Of a DNA stretch of 64,000 bases, positions 26,113 through 34,232 are shown one piece after another. The stretch is taken from the NCBI GenBank assembly GCA_900768265.1, contig CAAGCF010000036.1, positions 124,001 through 188,000 on the forward strand, written 5' to 3'. The position numbers and the translations under genes are program-made. Each line of letters starts with the position of its first letter. Within the stretch, counting starts at the first letter, position 1. Under the pieces are notes generated by a model, which was not told the origin of the DNA, ran no database searches, and was given only the letters and a program-made list of their open reading frames with translations. Source of the stretch: an uncultured Collinsella sp. Lineage in GTDB: Bacteria > Actinomycetota > Coriobacteriia > Coriobacteriales > Coriobacteriaceae.

Positions 26113-27936
26113 TTAGGCCTCGCCTCCCTTCGTGACGGCGGCATCCGCGGCAGCAGTGATCTTCCAGCTCGCGGCCTGTTCGTATTCGGCCCACATCTTG
26201 GCGTATAGACCGTTTTGGGACAGCAGCTCGGCATGGGTGCCAGTCTCCTGCACGCTACCTTGGTTGAGCACCACGATTTGGTCTGCGCCCACTACAGTCG
26301 AGAGTCGGTGCGCAATCATAATGACTGTGCGACCCGCCGCCAGTTTGCTAAAAGCACGCTGGATGAGCGCCTCGTTCTCGGGGTCGGCAAACGCTGTGGC
26401 CTCGTCGAGCACCACGATAGGTGCGTCTTTAAGGATCGCGCGGGCGAGTGCCACGCGCTGCACCTCGCCGCCCGAAAGATATGCCCCTCCAGCACCGAGC
26501 ATGGTGTTAATACCCTGCGGGAGCTTGGCCACAATGTCGTCGCACTGAGCTGCGGAGAGGGCCGCACGCACTTCGTCGTCAGTAGCCGTGGGCTTGGAGG
26601 CACGCACGTTATCGGCAAGTGTTTGCCGGAACAGCTGGTTGGTCTGGAACACGAAGGCAACCTGGTCCATAAGCTCGTGCGGGTCCATGTCGCGAACGTC
26701 TACGCCGCCCACAAGCACGCGACCCGAACAAACATCCCAAAAACGCGGGATCAGGCTTGCGCAGGTCGACTTGCCGCCGCCCGAGGGGCCCACCAGCGCA
26801 AGGGTGCTGCCTGCGGGAACGCTAAAGCTCACATGATCGACGGCAGGTGCTTCGGCACCCTCGTACGTAAAGCTCACGTCCTCAAATCGCACGTCGCCAC
26901 CGGCAGGGTGCTTGGGTTGCGCGGGCACGGAGAGCTGCTTGGAATCCATGACGCTTCGAATGCGAGCCAGCGAATCGGCACTCATCTGAGAGGCCTCGCC
27001 CACAAACATGAGCTTGGTCATGGCCGTCGGTACCACGGCCGAAAATATCGCGTAAAACGTGAAGTTGGCCATAAAATGCGCGAAGTCCTTCTCGCCCGGC
27101 GCCAACAGCAACGCCACGGGCAACAGGAATGTCACAAGACCATTGAGCGCGGTAAGGTTGAGTACCTGCGGACCTCGGCAAAACGTGCCCGCATAGCTTT
27201 GCGCCATGTCGGCGTATTCGGCGATCGCGTCGTGGAACGCCTTAAAGGAATAGACCGTCTGCTGAAACACCTTGACCACGGGAATGCCGCGTACGTATTC
27301 GGTACCGGTCTTGTTCATCTTGACCAGCGCGCCCATGTAGGCCTTCATGAACTCGCCGCCCTTGCCGCTCATCATGGTGGCCATGGCGCCAAGCGAAACG
27401 GCGACCGAGATAAGGCATGCCGCGCCCAAGCGCCAATCGAGGGCGAAAAGCAGCACGAGCAGACCTGCGACCATGGCGGTGGCGCCGGCGATATCGGGTA
27501 GCATGTGCGCGAGCAGGGTCTCGGTGGAGGCGGCGCATCCGTCTACGATACGGCGCAGCTCACCGGTGGCGTGTGTGTCAAAGTAGCCGAGCGGCAGCTT
27601 AAGCAGGTGCTCGCTCGTAGCCTTGCGGATATTGGACGCGCAGCGAAACGCAGACAGGTGCGTGCACATGAGCCCCACGAAATAGACCACGATGCTTGCC
27701 AGAGCAAACCCCACGGCCCACCAACCATACATCGCGATGTCGGTGGCCTCGCTCCAGTTAGGCGCCACGGCGATCAGATCGCGCGCGACAAGCCAAATGC
27801 ACACGTACGGGCCAAAGCTCAGCAGCTGCGAGAGCGCCGAGAGGGCCATGCCCAAATATGTTAGGAATTTGCGGTCGCCGGCATATGCAAGCAGCTCGCC
27901 GATACCTCCACCTTCCCTTTTTGATCCCTTTGCCAT
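26113..27936 (-). CDS. ABC exporter half-transporter (TMD-NBD), first subunit
   Basis: A 607-residue TMD-NBD protein, partner of the next gene. Membrane helices fill residues 20-320. The NBD has Walker A GPSGGGKST, signature LSGGEVQRV (Glu-Val in place of Gln/Arg after GG, a common variant), Walker B IVVLDEATAFAD and H-loop IAHRL. The Ala-Phe-Ala-Asp after Walker B replaces the usual Ser-x-Leu-Asp of the D-loop, also seen in YbtP/IrtA-like subunits. The start is MAKGSKREGG, preceded by AAAGGA; the upstream ATG at 27999 lies within the palindromic operator and is less likely. Confidence 0.85.
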   Translation of the reverse strand: MAKGSKREGGGIGELLAYAGDRKFLTYLGMALSALSQLLSFGPYVCIWLVARDLIAVAPNWSEATDIAMYGWWAVGFALASIVVYFVGLMCTHLSAFRCASNIRKATSEHLLKLPLGYFDTHATGELRRIVDGCAASTETLLAHMLPDIAGATAMVAGLLVLLFALDWRLGAACLISVAVSLGAMATMMSGKGGEFMKAYMGALVKMNKTGTEYVRGIPVVKVFQQTVYSFKAFHDAIAEYADMAQSYAGTFCRGPQVLNLTALNGLVTFLLPVALLLAPGEKDFAHFMANFTFYAIFSAVVPTAMTKLMFVGEASQMSADSLARIRSVMDSKQLSVPAQPKHPAGGDVRFEDVSFTYEGAEAPAVDHVSFSVPAGSTLALVGPSGGGKSTCASLIPRFWDVCSGRVLVGGVDVRDMDPHELMDQVAFVFQTNQLFRQTLADNVRASKPTATDDEVRAALSAAQCDDIVAKLPQGINTMLGAGGAYLSGGEVQRVALARAILKDAPIVVLDEATAFADPENEALIQRAFSKLAAGRTVIMIAHRLSTVVGADQIVVLNQGSVQETGTHAELLSQNGLYAKMWAEYEQAASWKITAAADAAVTKGGEA

Positions 27937-27990
27937 GAGATTCCTTTCTAACGGCTTGAGAGTTAACCGTAATGAACTTATCATTGATGT

Positions 27991-28006
27991 GTTAGCCATG
28001 GCTCAC
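27991..28006. promoter_or_regulatory. DtxR/IdeR-like palindrome between the ABC operon and the AraC gene
   Basis: GTTAGCCATGGCTCAC shares the core GTnAGCCATGGCTnAC with 24268-24287. It lies in the 114-base divergent region, so one bound protein could control both the ABC exporter and the AraC gene. Confidence 0.5.
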
Positions 28007-28050
28007 AATCGAGCCAGGCGTGGACGTTTTCGCAAAGGAAAGGGACGCTT

Positions 28051-29055
28051 TTGCAAATACGGCGGGCAGCGACCGACATAACCGAGCTCTACGCACCGCA
28101 GTTTGAGCAATTTGGCCTGGAGCTTACCGGCAAGGGCGCCGTCTTTACCGGCGAGGTGGCAAACGACCGGGCGCACGGACGCGCATGGATCATGCCTCTC
28201 TCCCCCGCCTGCATCGTTATGGAGCATTTCATTACCCCGATGCACGATATGTACCTGGCCGAATACACACCCGAACCGTACGCGTGCGTGAGCGAAGTCA
28301 GCGCGCCCACGCTCATGTGCATGCCCGAAGCCGGCATAACGCCTGCGAACCTTAAACCCCTGCATGGACCGTGGCCAAACAATGCCGTGTGCAGCTTTAT
28401 CCAAGATAACTGTGGCGAGGAGTTAAGCCCACTGTTTGCAGAGCGGCTCTATCACTCGCGCTCGGTGCTCTTTTTGCCTGGATATTTTGACGAACTGGAG
28501 CACCGCTATCCCACCGAGTTCGCAGGGGTCTTTGAGGCGTTTGCCGAGCCATGGCACGAGGAGGCGACGTCTGCCATCTGCCACACGTTGCGCAGGATTA
28601 ACGAGGACCGCGCCCGCACCGCAGGCGGACATGTCTATATGCAGGGCATCGTGGAGACCATGGTCGCGGAGCTCGCCTGTTCGCGCGCGGCCCACAAGCA
28701 GGCGCGGCAGGCGGCAGACACACGTGTCAGCATAACCATTGCCGAAGAAGCAACGGCAATGATTGAGCGCACGCTCGACAAAGGCAGACGCGTGGGTATC
28801 AACGAGGTGGCCGAGAGGCTCTACACAAGCCGCTCCAAACTATGCGCCACCTTTAAGGCCCAAACTGGCGAGTCCCTGGGCGCCTACATTCGCAGACGCC
28901 GTATGGAGCGAGCACAGGACCTTTTGGCCGATAGCGCGCTCACGATAGCGCAGGTGGCAGAGCGTCTAGGCTACCCTCAGCAGGCCGCCTTCGCCCAAGC
29001 CTTCAAGCAACACACCGGCACCACCCCCACCACCTGGCGCTCCCAACATCAATAA
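28051..29055 (+). CDS. AraC-family transcriptional regulator
   Basis: A 334-residue regulator. The C-terminal third (from about residue 230) is a double helix-turn-helix AraC domain with INEVAERLYTSRSKLCATFK and IAQVAERLGYPQQAAFAQAF, ending in the usual TPTTWR block. The N-terminal two thirds is a poorly conserved effector domain. The start appears to be TTG at 28051 with AAAGGAAAGGG ahead. It is divergent from the ABC pair, which is the normal layout for a local regulator; in YbtA- and related systems such proteins sense the transported ligand. The effector is unknown here. Confidence 0.85.
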   Translation: MQIRRAATDITELYAPQFEQFGLELTGKGAVFTGEVANDRAHGRAWIMPLSPACIVMEHFITPMHDMYLAEYTPEPYACVSEVSAPTLMCMPEAGITPANLKPLHGPWPNNAVCSFIQDNCGEELSPLFAERLYHSRSVLFLPGYFDELEHRYPTEFAGVFEAFAEPWHEEATSAICHTLRRINEDRARTAGGHVYMQGIVETMVAELACSRAAHKQARQAADTRVSITIAEEATAMIERTLDKGRRVGINEVAERLYTSRSKLCATFKAQTGESLGAYIRRRRMERAQDLLADSALTIAQVAERLGYPQQAAFAQAFKQHTGTTPTTWRSQHQ

Positions 29056-29080
29056 AAAGACGGCAAAGGGACAGCCCCAT

Positions 29081-29125
29081 GAGTTCCACACGCAATGTGA
29101 CAAAGGGACTGTCCCTTTGTCACAT
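29081..29125 (+). repeat. Palindromic repeat AAAGGGACTGTCCCTTT, copy 2, with GAGTTCC word
   Basis: The 14-base arms ATGTGACAAAGGGA/TCCCTTTGTCACAT enclose CTG. It is preceded by GAGTTCCACACGCAA, which differs by one base from GAGTTCCGCACGCAA inside element B. It lies 26 bases past the AraC stop. Confidence 0.65.
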
Positions 29126-29132
29126 TTACAAA

Positions 29133-29159
29133 AATGGGCGCGCCAACGGCGCGCCCATT
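29133..29159 (+). terminator. GC-rich hairpin downstream of the AraC gene
   Basis: AATGGGCGCGCC and GGCGCGCCCATT pair around AAC. There is no long T-run, but with the preceding palindrome it probably ends AraC transcription. Confidence 0.5.
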
Positions 29160-29207
29160 CACTCTATTCCATTCAGCCCCACCTGACCCGAACGGCCGAG
29201 TCGTCAC

Positions 29208-29350
29208 GGAACCCGGGAGCCCCGGCAGGGCGGGTGCTTGCTCAAAATGAGTTCCGCACGCAAAGAAGGCCACTTAATGTGGCCTTCGTCTTGCGCAGGA
29301 CTGTTCGAAATTTTGAGGAAGCACCCGCCCTGCCGGGGCTCCCGGGTTCC
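29208..29350 (+). repeat. Large inverted-repeat element B (related to element A)
   Basis: The 41-base arms (29208-29248 and 29310-29350) have a single mismatch and enclose a 61-base core. The core reads GAGTTCCGCACGCAA, then a hairpin AAGGCCACTTAATGTGGCCTT, then GCGCAGGACTGTTCGAA. Word order and structure equal element A on its minus strand, with different but complementary stem bases. Outer ends again read GGGAGCCCCGG. The right arm ends three bases from the gatB stop, so it may also terminate gatB. Confidence 0.8.
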
Positions 29351-29353
29351 CGT

Positions 29354-31030
29354 TTACGAGAGCGACGTTCTCAGCAACTCGTTGAAGAGCTTCGGGTTGC
29401 CCTTGCCACGGCTCGCCTTCATGCACTGGCCCACCAAAAAGCCGATGACCTTCTGGTTGCCGTCACGATACTGCTGCGCCTGATCGGCACAGTTAGCCAG
29501 CACCTCGTCCACGATCGGCTGCAGCGCGCCGGCATCGCTCACCTGACGCATGCCACGCTCGTCGACGATCTTGTTGGGATCGTCACCGGTCTGGGCCATG
29601 GCCTCAAAGACCTCGTGCGCCTGGTTGGAGCTGATGGCATCGGTCGCCAGCAGCTTGGCCAGCGCCGCCACCTGAGCCGGCGCAATGCCGGACTCGGCGA
29701 GCGACACGCCCGCGCCCTTAAGGTAGGCGATCATCTCGTTCACCAGCAGGTTTGCGACCGTCTGGGCCTCCTTGCCAGCCATACCGGCAGCGGCGGCCTC
29801 AAAGAACTCGGCAAACTCGGGGTCGCCGGCAATCTGCTCGGCGTCGGCCGCCTTAATGCCAAAGTCGGCCTCAAAGCGAACGCGCTTGGCATCGGGCAGC
29901 TCGGGGATCTCGCCGCGGCAGCGGTCGATGAACTCGTCGTCCAGATCGAACGGCGCCAGATCGGGATCGGGGAACAGACGATAGTCGTCGGCCGTCTCCT
30001 TGACACGCATGACCACGGTGCGCTTGCGGCTGGGCTCCCAGTGGCGGGTCTCCTGATAGATGATGCCGCCCTCCTCGAGCACCTCGGCCTGACGGCAAAT
30101 CTCGTAGGCAAGGCCGTCATGCAGGCTCTTAAACGAGTTGAGGTTCTTGAGCTCGGTCTTGGTGCCCAGCTTGGTCTCGCCGCGGCGGCGCAGCGAAACG
30201 TTGCCGTCGCAACGCATGGATCCCTTCTCCATGGAGCAATCGGAGATGCCCAGTGTCACAAAGATGCGACGGAGCTTTTCCATAAACAGGCGCGCCTCCT
30301 CGGGCGTGCGCAGGTCGGGCTCGGTGACGAGCTCGATAAGCGGCGTGCCGCAGCGGTTGTAGTCGACGAGCGACTCGGCCGCGGCGGTAATACGGCCCTC
30401 GGCACCGCCCACGTGTACCATCTTGGCGGCGTCCTCCTCCATGTGGATGCGCAGGATGCGGATGGGCACCGTGTAGGAACCGTCCTCGCGGCGCTCGGGC
30501 ATCTGCAGGCTGGACGCGTCGTAGCTGGCCAGATGGCCGGCGCGCTGATTGCCTTCGCGCATGGTCGACGTCATGGACGTGGACAGACCCTCGGCGTTGG
30601 CCGAGGCGCTCGCCAGGCTCTGGGCCTCGGCCTCGCCAAACGCGCAGTCGGGGCGCTCGGCGGCACCGCGACCGGTCACGTCCAGGTCCAGATGACCGTA
30701 CATGGCAAAGGCAACCGGACCCTGCGTGGTCTGGAAGTTCTTGGCCATATCGGGATAGAAGTAGTGCTTGCGGTAGAACATCGAGTGGCGCTGGATCTCG
30801 CAGTTAGTCGCGAGACCGGCCTTGACGATGCTCTCGATGGCGCGCTTGTTGGGCACCGGCAGCGCGCCGGGCAGGCCCAGGCACACCGGGCACACGTTGG
30901 CGTTGGGCTCGTCATCGTGGCTGAGTTTGCAGTTGCAGAACATCTTGGTATCGAGTGCGGTGAGCTCGGTATGGATCTCCAGGCCGATCACGGCCTCCCA
31001 ATCCTGCAGGACCTCGGAAAGCTCCTTCAT
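29354..31030 (-). CDS. gatB: Aspartyl/glutamyl-tRNA amidotransferase subunit B
   Basis: A 558-residue kinase/tRNA-binding subunit of GatCAB, which makes Gln-tRNA(Gln) and Asn-tRNA(Asn) from the mischarged forms. N-terminal block WEAVIGLEIHTELTALDTKM, the zinc Cys cluster MFCNCKLSH and NVCPVCLGLPG, and the C-terminal YqeY-like tail (LPKLFNELLR-type end) are present. It is longer than the usual 480-500 residues through insertions in the central region. It overlaps gatA by one base (TAATG). The stop abuts element B. Confidence 0.95.
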   Translation of the reverse strand: MKELSEVLQDWEAVIGLEIHTELTALDTKMFCNCKLSHDDEPNANVCPVCLGLPGALPVPNKRAIESIVKAGLATNCEIQRHSMFYRKHYFYPDMAKNFQTTQGPVAFAMYGHLDLDVTGRGAAERPDCAFGEAEAQSLASASANAEGLSTSMTSTMREGNQRAGHLASYDASSLQMPERREDGSYTVPIRILRIHMEEDAAKMVHVGGAEGRITAAAESLVDYNRCGTPLIELVTEPDLRTPEEARLFMEKLRRIFVTLGISDCSMEKGSMRCDGNVSLRRRGETKLGTKTELKNLNSFKSLHDGLAYEICRQAEVLEEGGIIYQETRHWEPSRKRTVVMRVKETADDYRLFPDPDLAPFDLDDEFIDRCRGEIPELPDAKRVRFEADFGIKAADAEQIAGDPEFAEFFEAAAAGMAGKEAQTVANLLVNEMIAYLKGAGVSLAESGIAPAQVAALAKLLATDAISSNQAHEVFEAMAQTGDDPNKIVDERGMRQVSDAGALQPIVDEVLANCADQAQQYRDGNQKVIGFLVGQCMKASRGKGNPKLFNELLRTSLS

Positions 31031-32544
31031 TACAGCTCGCCTCCCTTCCCGGCAAAATCGGGCGCGACGGAAAGCGCGGGCGCACCCGTGGCGGCATCGG
31101 CAAAGCCGCGCTCCAGGGCGCGGGCAAACGTGAGCAGCTGACGGTCCTTAAAGGCCGGACCAACCAACTGGGCAGAAACGGGCAGCTGAGTATCCTCGCC
31201 CAGGCCCAGCGGCACCGAGATGCCACCGTTGCCGCAGATGTTGAGCGAGATGGTGTACAGGTCGGAGAGATACATCTGCGTGGGGTCGCTGATCTCGCCA
31301 AACTTAAAGGCCGTGCGCGGCGAAGCGGGCATGAGGATGGTGTCCACCTTAGCATACGCGGCGTCGTAGTCCTGCGTGATGAGCGTGCGGGCCTTTTGCG
31401 CAGCGTAGTAGTACTTGTCGTACACGCCCGAGCTCAGCAGGTAGGCGCCGAGCATCTGACGGCGCTTGGCCTCGGCGCCAAAGCCGTGGGCGCGCGAGAG
31501 CGAGCTCTGGTCGGACAGGTTGACGCAGCCCTCCTCCTGGTAGCCGTAGCGAATGCCGTCAAAGCGAGCCAGGTTGGAGAACGCCTCGGCCGGGCCGATG
31601 ACGTAGTAGGCGGCGATGGCGGCATCCAGGTGCGGCAGGTCGACCTCGACCAGCTCGGCACCCTGGTTCTGCAGCTCCTGGGCGGCGCGCTGAACAGCGG
31701 CTTTAACCTCGGGCGTCAGGCCCTCGGCCTCCATAAACGCGGGGATGATGCCCACGCGCTTGCCCTCGATGCTGTCGTTGAGATGCTCGGTAAAGTCGAC
31801 GGCGCAATCCTGGCTGGTGCAGTCGTACGGATCGTGGCCCGCGCCGGTAAGCGCGTTCATGGCCAGCGCGACATCCTCGACCGTGCGGCCAAAGGGGCCC
31901 ACCTGGTCGAGCGACGAGCCAAAGGCAACCACGCCGTAACGGCTCACGGCGCCATACGTGGGCTTAAAGCCCACCACGCCGCACAGCGACGCCGGCTGGC
32001 GAATGGAGCCGCCGGTGTCCGAGCCCAGCGAGAGCGCGACCTCGCCCGCGGCGACGGCGGCAGCGGAGCCGCCCGAGGAGCCGCCGGGCACGCGCTCGGT
32101 ATCCCAGGGGTTGTTGGTGCGGTGGAACGCCGAGCTCTCGGTAGAGCTGCCAAAGGCGAACTCGTCCATGTTGGCCTTGCCCATGGGCAGGCAGCCGGCA
32201 TCGAGCATGCGCTGAACGCAGGTAGCGGTGTAGACGCTCTGGTAGTCCTCGAGCATACGAGACGCGCAGGTGGTACGCGTGCCCACGAGGTTCATGTTGT
32301 CCTTGATGGCCAGAGGCACGCCCGCGAGCGGGGGCAGCGGCTTGCCTGCGGCACGGTCGGCATCCACGCGCGCGGCGGCCTCGAGCGCAAGCTCGGGCGC
32401 CACCTGCAGGAATGCCTGGACCCCGCCCTCGCGCGCCTCGATGGCGGCAAGGGAGGCCTGGGCCACCTCGGTAGCGGTAAAGTCGCCGGCGGCAACGCCT
32501 GCGGCGATCTGAGCGGCGGTAAGGGAATCGAAGCTCTGCGCCAT
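31030..32544 (-). CDS. gatA: Aspartyl/glutamyl-tRNA amidotransferase subunit A
   Basis: A 504-residue amidase-signature enzyme releasing ammonia from glutamine for GatB. The Ser-cisSer-Lys triad is readable: Lys in VPLAIKDNMN, then the glycine/serine-rich PGGSSGGSAAAVA and the SDTGGSIRQPASLCG nucleophile block. Length is typical. It overlaps gatC by one base at its start and gatB by one base at its end, giving tight coupling of the three subunits. Confidence 0.97.
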   Translation of the reverse strand: MAQSFDSLTAAQIAAGVAAGDFTATEVAQASLAAIEAREGGVQAFLQVAPELALEAAARVDADRAAGKPLPPLAGVPLAIKDNMNLVGTRTTCASRMLEDYQSVYTATCVQRMLDAGCLPMGKANMDEFAFGSSTESSAFHRTNNPWDTERVPGGSSGGSAAAVAAGEVALSLGSDTGGSIRQPASLCGVVGFKPTYGAVSRYGVVAFGSSLDQVGPFGRTVEDVALAMNALTGAGHDPYDCTSQDCAVDFTEHLNDSIEGKRVGIIPAFMEAEGLTPEVKAAVQRAAQELQNQGAELVEVDLPHLDAAIAAYYVIGPAEAFSNLARFDGIRYGYQEEGCVNLSDQSSLSRAHGFGAEAKRRQMLGAYLLSSGVYDKYYYAAQKARTLITQDYDAAYAKVDTILMPASPRTAFKFGEISDPTQMYLSDLYTISLNICGNGGISVPLGLGEDTQLPVSAQLVGPAFKDRQLLTFARALERGFADAATGAPALSVAPDFAGKGGEL

Positions 32545-32855
32545 TACTCGCTCTCCCCCTCTCCCAAAATGGACGGCACGCGGAAGTAGCGGTCGCGCGC
32601 GCTGCCGGCGTTTTCGAGCGCAACGTCGAGCGGCAGGTCGCGCTCGGGCTCGCGCAGGTCATCGCCCATCACGTTGGACAGGCTTCCGATGGGATGGAAC
32701 GTGGGCTCCACGTCGGGCAAGTCATATTGCAGGACGGGCTCGAGCATCTGGACGGCGTCGTTCATGTAGGACGTCATCTGGGTGAGCTCGTCATCGGTCA
32801 GTGCGATCTTTGCGTACTCGGCGATGCCGCGCACGTCTTTCTCGCTGAGTGCCAT
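32544..32855 (-). CDS. gatC: Aspartyl/glutamyl-tRNA amidotransferase subunit C
   Basis: A 103-residue GatC, the small subunit that wraps around GatA and GatB. The N-terminal helix block SEKDVRGIAEYAKIALTDDE and the C-terminal RDRYFRVPSIL are diagnostic. The start is MALSEKDV with GGGAG upstream; the open frame has six more codons upstream. It is the first gene of gatC-gatA-gatB. Confidence 0.95.
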   Translation of the reverse strand: MALSEKDVRGIAEYAKIALTDDELTQMTSYMNDAVQMLEPVLQYDLPDVEPTFHPIGSLSNVMGDDLREPERDLPLDVALENAGSARDRYFRVPSILGEGESE

Positions 32856-32991
32856 AGGCGCTCCCTTCCGCATAACAGTTAAACCGCTCTAGTATACAAG
32901 GCAACGCCGGCTTGGAGCAGGCGCTTTACCCAAATGCAGCGAAAACGTAACGAGGGCGGCGGGCTGGCAGGCTGCGGACTGGCGGTTCCGC

Positions 32992-33074
32992 AGCGAAACC
33001 GCACCGTCCATAGCGAAAACCGTAATGCTCACAACGAAAACCGTCCCGCCCACAACGAAAACCATCACAACATT
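32992..33074. repeat. Short tandem repeat, 20-21 bp period, four units
   Basis: Units begin at 32992, 33012, 33033 and 33054, each with (A)RCGAAAACC as its core (one unit has one A fewer). The last unit runs into the 65-bp palindromic repeat. The gap 32856-33182 holds only repeats. Confidence 0.6.
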
Positions 33075-33123
33075 CGACGCTTTTCGCCAAAATCGCGATT
33101 TTCATCGAATGTTGTGATGGTTT
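33059..33123. repeat. 65-bp palindromic repeat, copy 1
   Basis: The 19-base arms AAACCATCACAACATTCGA/TCGAATGTTGTGATGGTTT enclose an AT-rich centre. Same family as 44943, 49058 and 50291; the centre shows this copy in the orientation of the 44943 copy. Confidence 0.85.
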
Positions 33124-33133
33124 GGAAGCCCCC

Positions 33134-33170
33134 GACCACCACAAAGGTGCCCGTCCCCTTTGTGATGGTC
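33134..33170 (-). terminator. Hairpin terminator after the sortase gene (CCACCACAAAGG family)
   Basis: GACCACCACAAAGG pairs with CCTTTGTGATGGTC (one mismatch) 13 bases past the sortase stop. Confidence 0.65.
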
Positions 33171-33182
33171 TTGGAGAATGTC

Positions 33183-34121
33183 TTATGCCGAGGCCTTTGC
33201 CTTGCGGCGCTTGCGGACCGCGTGGATCACGATGTCCAGCAGCAACAGCACAATGGCTACGACCACGATAAGCACGGCAAACTCGCGCTTGCCCCAGTGG
33301 CGGCCGGCCAGCGACTTTTGCTTGTCGACGTCCTTCTTGTTGTACTTGGTGCGCACGCAATGCACCAGCAGGCGATGGTCGTTCACGCCGTAGGGCGTGC
33401 AGGTGACGAGCGTCACCTTGTCGGCGCCGGGTTCGATAGTCAGCGACTCCATCTCCTCGGGCAGCACGACCTCGGAGTCCACCATCTTGTAGGCGAGCGT
33501 CTTGTTCATGGTGTGCAGCAGCACCAGGTCGCCGGGCTCCAGCGAGTGAATGTCGTCGAACATGCTCAGGTTGCGCATGCCCGAGTGCGCGGTGAGCACG
33601 CAATGCGTCGAGGTGCCGCCCACCGGCAGGCTCGTGCCCTCCAGGTGGCCGACGCCCGCCATAAGGACTTCTTCGCTCGTGCCGTGGTAGATGGGCATGC
33701 TCACGTCGATGGAGGGGATTTCGACCCAGCTCATCATGGGGTCGCGGTCAAAGATGAGCTGCTGGGCGTAGGGCTCGATCTGGTCGGCGGGGAGCTCGGT
33801 GGCCTCGCCCGCCAGCTGCTCGTTAAAGGAGCGCGCCTGGAGCAGGATGCGCTCGCGCTCCTCGGCAGACAGCGCGTCCACGGTGCTGGACACGGTGCTG
33901 ATCTGGTTGAACACGCCCGAGGCCTCGAGCCGGTCCAAGATCCACGGCCAGGTCATAAGGCCCACGCCAATAAGGATGATGACGATGGTGATGAGCCGGT
34001 CGGCCCAGCGCGGCAGCCGCTTGCGACGGCGCTTGGGCTTTGGTTGAGGTTTGGGCTGAGGGTTTGAGCCGCCGTTGTCCGCGGCGTTATTGCTCTTCAT
34101 ATGTTTGGCGCCCTGCACCAT
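33183..34121 (-). CDS. Class C sortase (pilus polymerase)
   Basis: A 312-residue membrane sortase that joins pilin subunits on the cell surface. Layout: basic cytoplasmic N-terminus, membrane helix LITIVIILIGVGLMTWPWIL (about residues 43-62), lid-like DRDPMMSW segment, catalytic His in THCVLTAHSG, nucleophile Cys in TLVTCTPYG, catalytic Arg in VNDHRLLV, and a C-terminal membrane helix typical of class C. GAGGAG precedes the ATG. The pilins lie 2.3 kb upstream on the same strand, separated by an AbiE-like gene pair. Confidence 0.92.
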   Translation of the reverse strand: MVQGAKHMKSNNAADNGGSNPQPKPQPKPKRRRKRLPRWADRLITIVIILIGVGLMTWPWILDRLEASGVFNQISTVSSTVDALSAEERERILLQARSFNEQLAGEATELPADQIEPYAQQLIFDRDPMMSWVEIPSIDVSMPIYHGTSEEVLMAGVGHLEGTSLPVGGTSTHCVLTAHSGMRNLSMFDDIHSLEPGDLVLLHTMNKTLAYKMVDSEVVLPEEMESLTIEPGADKVTLVTCTPYGVNDHRLLVHCVRTKYNKKDVDKQKSLAGRHWGKREFAVLIVVVAIVLLLLDIVIHAVRKRRKAKASA

Positions 34122-34232
34122 CGCCGGTCACTCCTCTACAACTCAAGTTGTCTAAACAAATAATAGCCGATTAGCGAACCCCTGCGCCGGACAACGCAGT
34201 TAGACTGCACCGTCCGGGCCACGTAACCCCAC

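Noticed and set aside
32926..33603. A minus-strand frame with a repeated GFRCxxxGFRC-like pattern, resembling a small Cys-rich repeat protein
   Set aside because: The pattern is the translation of the 21-bp tandem repeat and the palindromic repeat; the frame is antisense to nothing real but lies in repeats and out of frame with the sortase.
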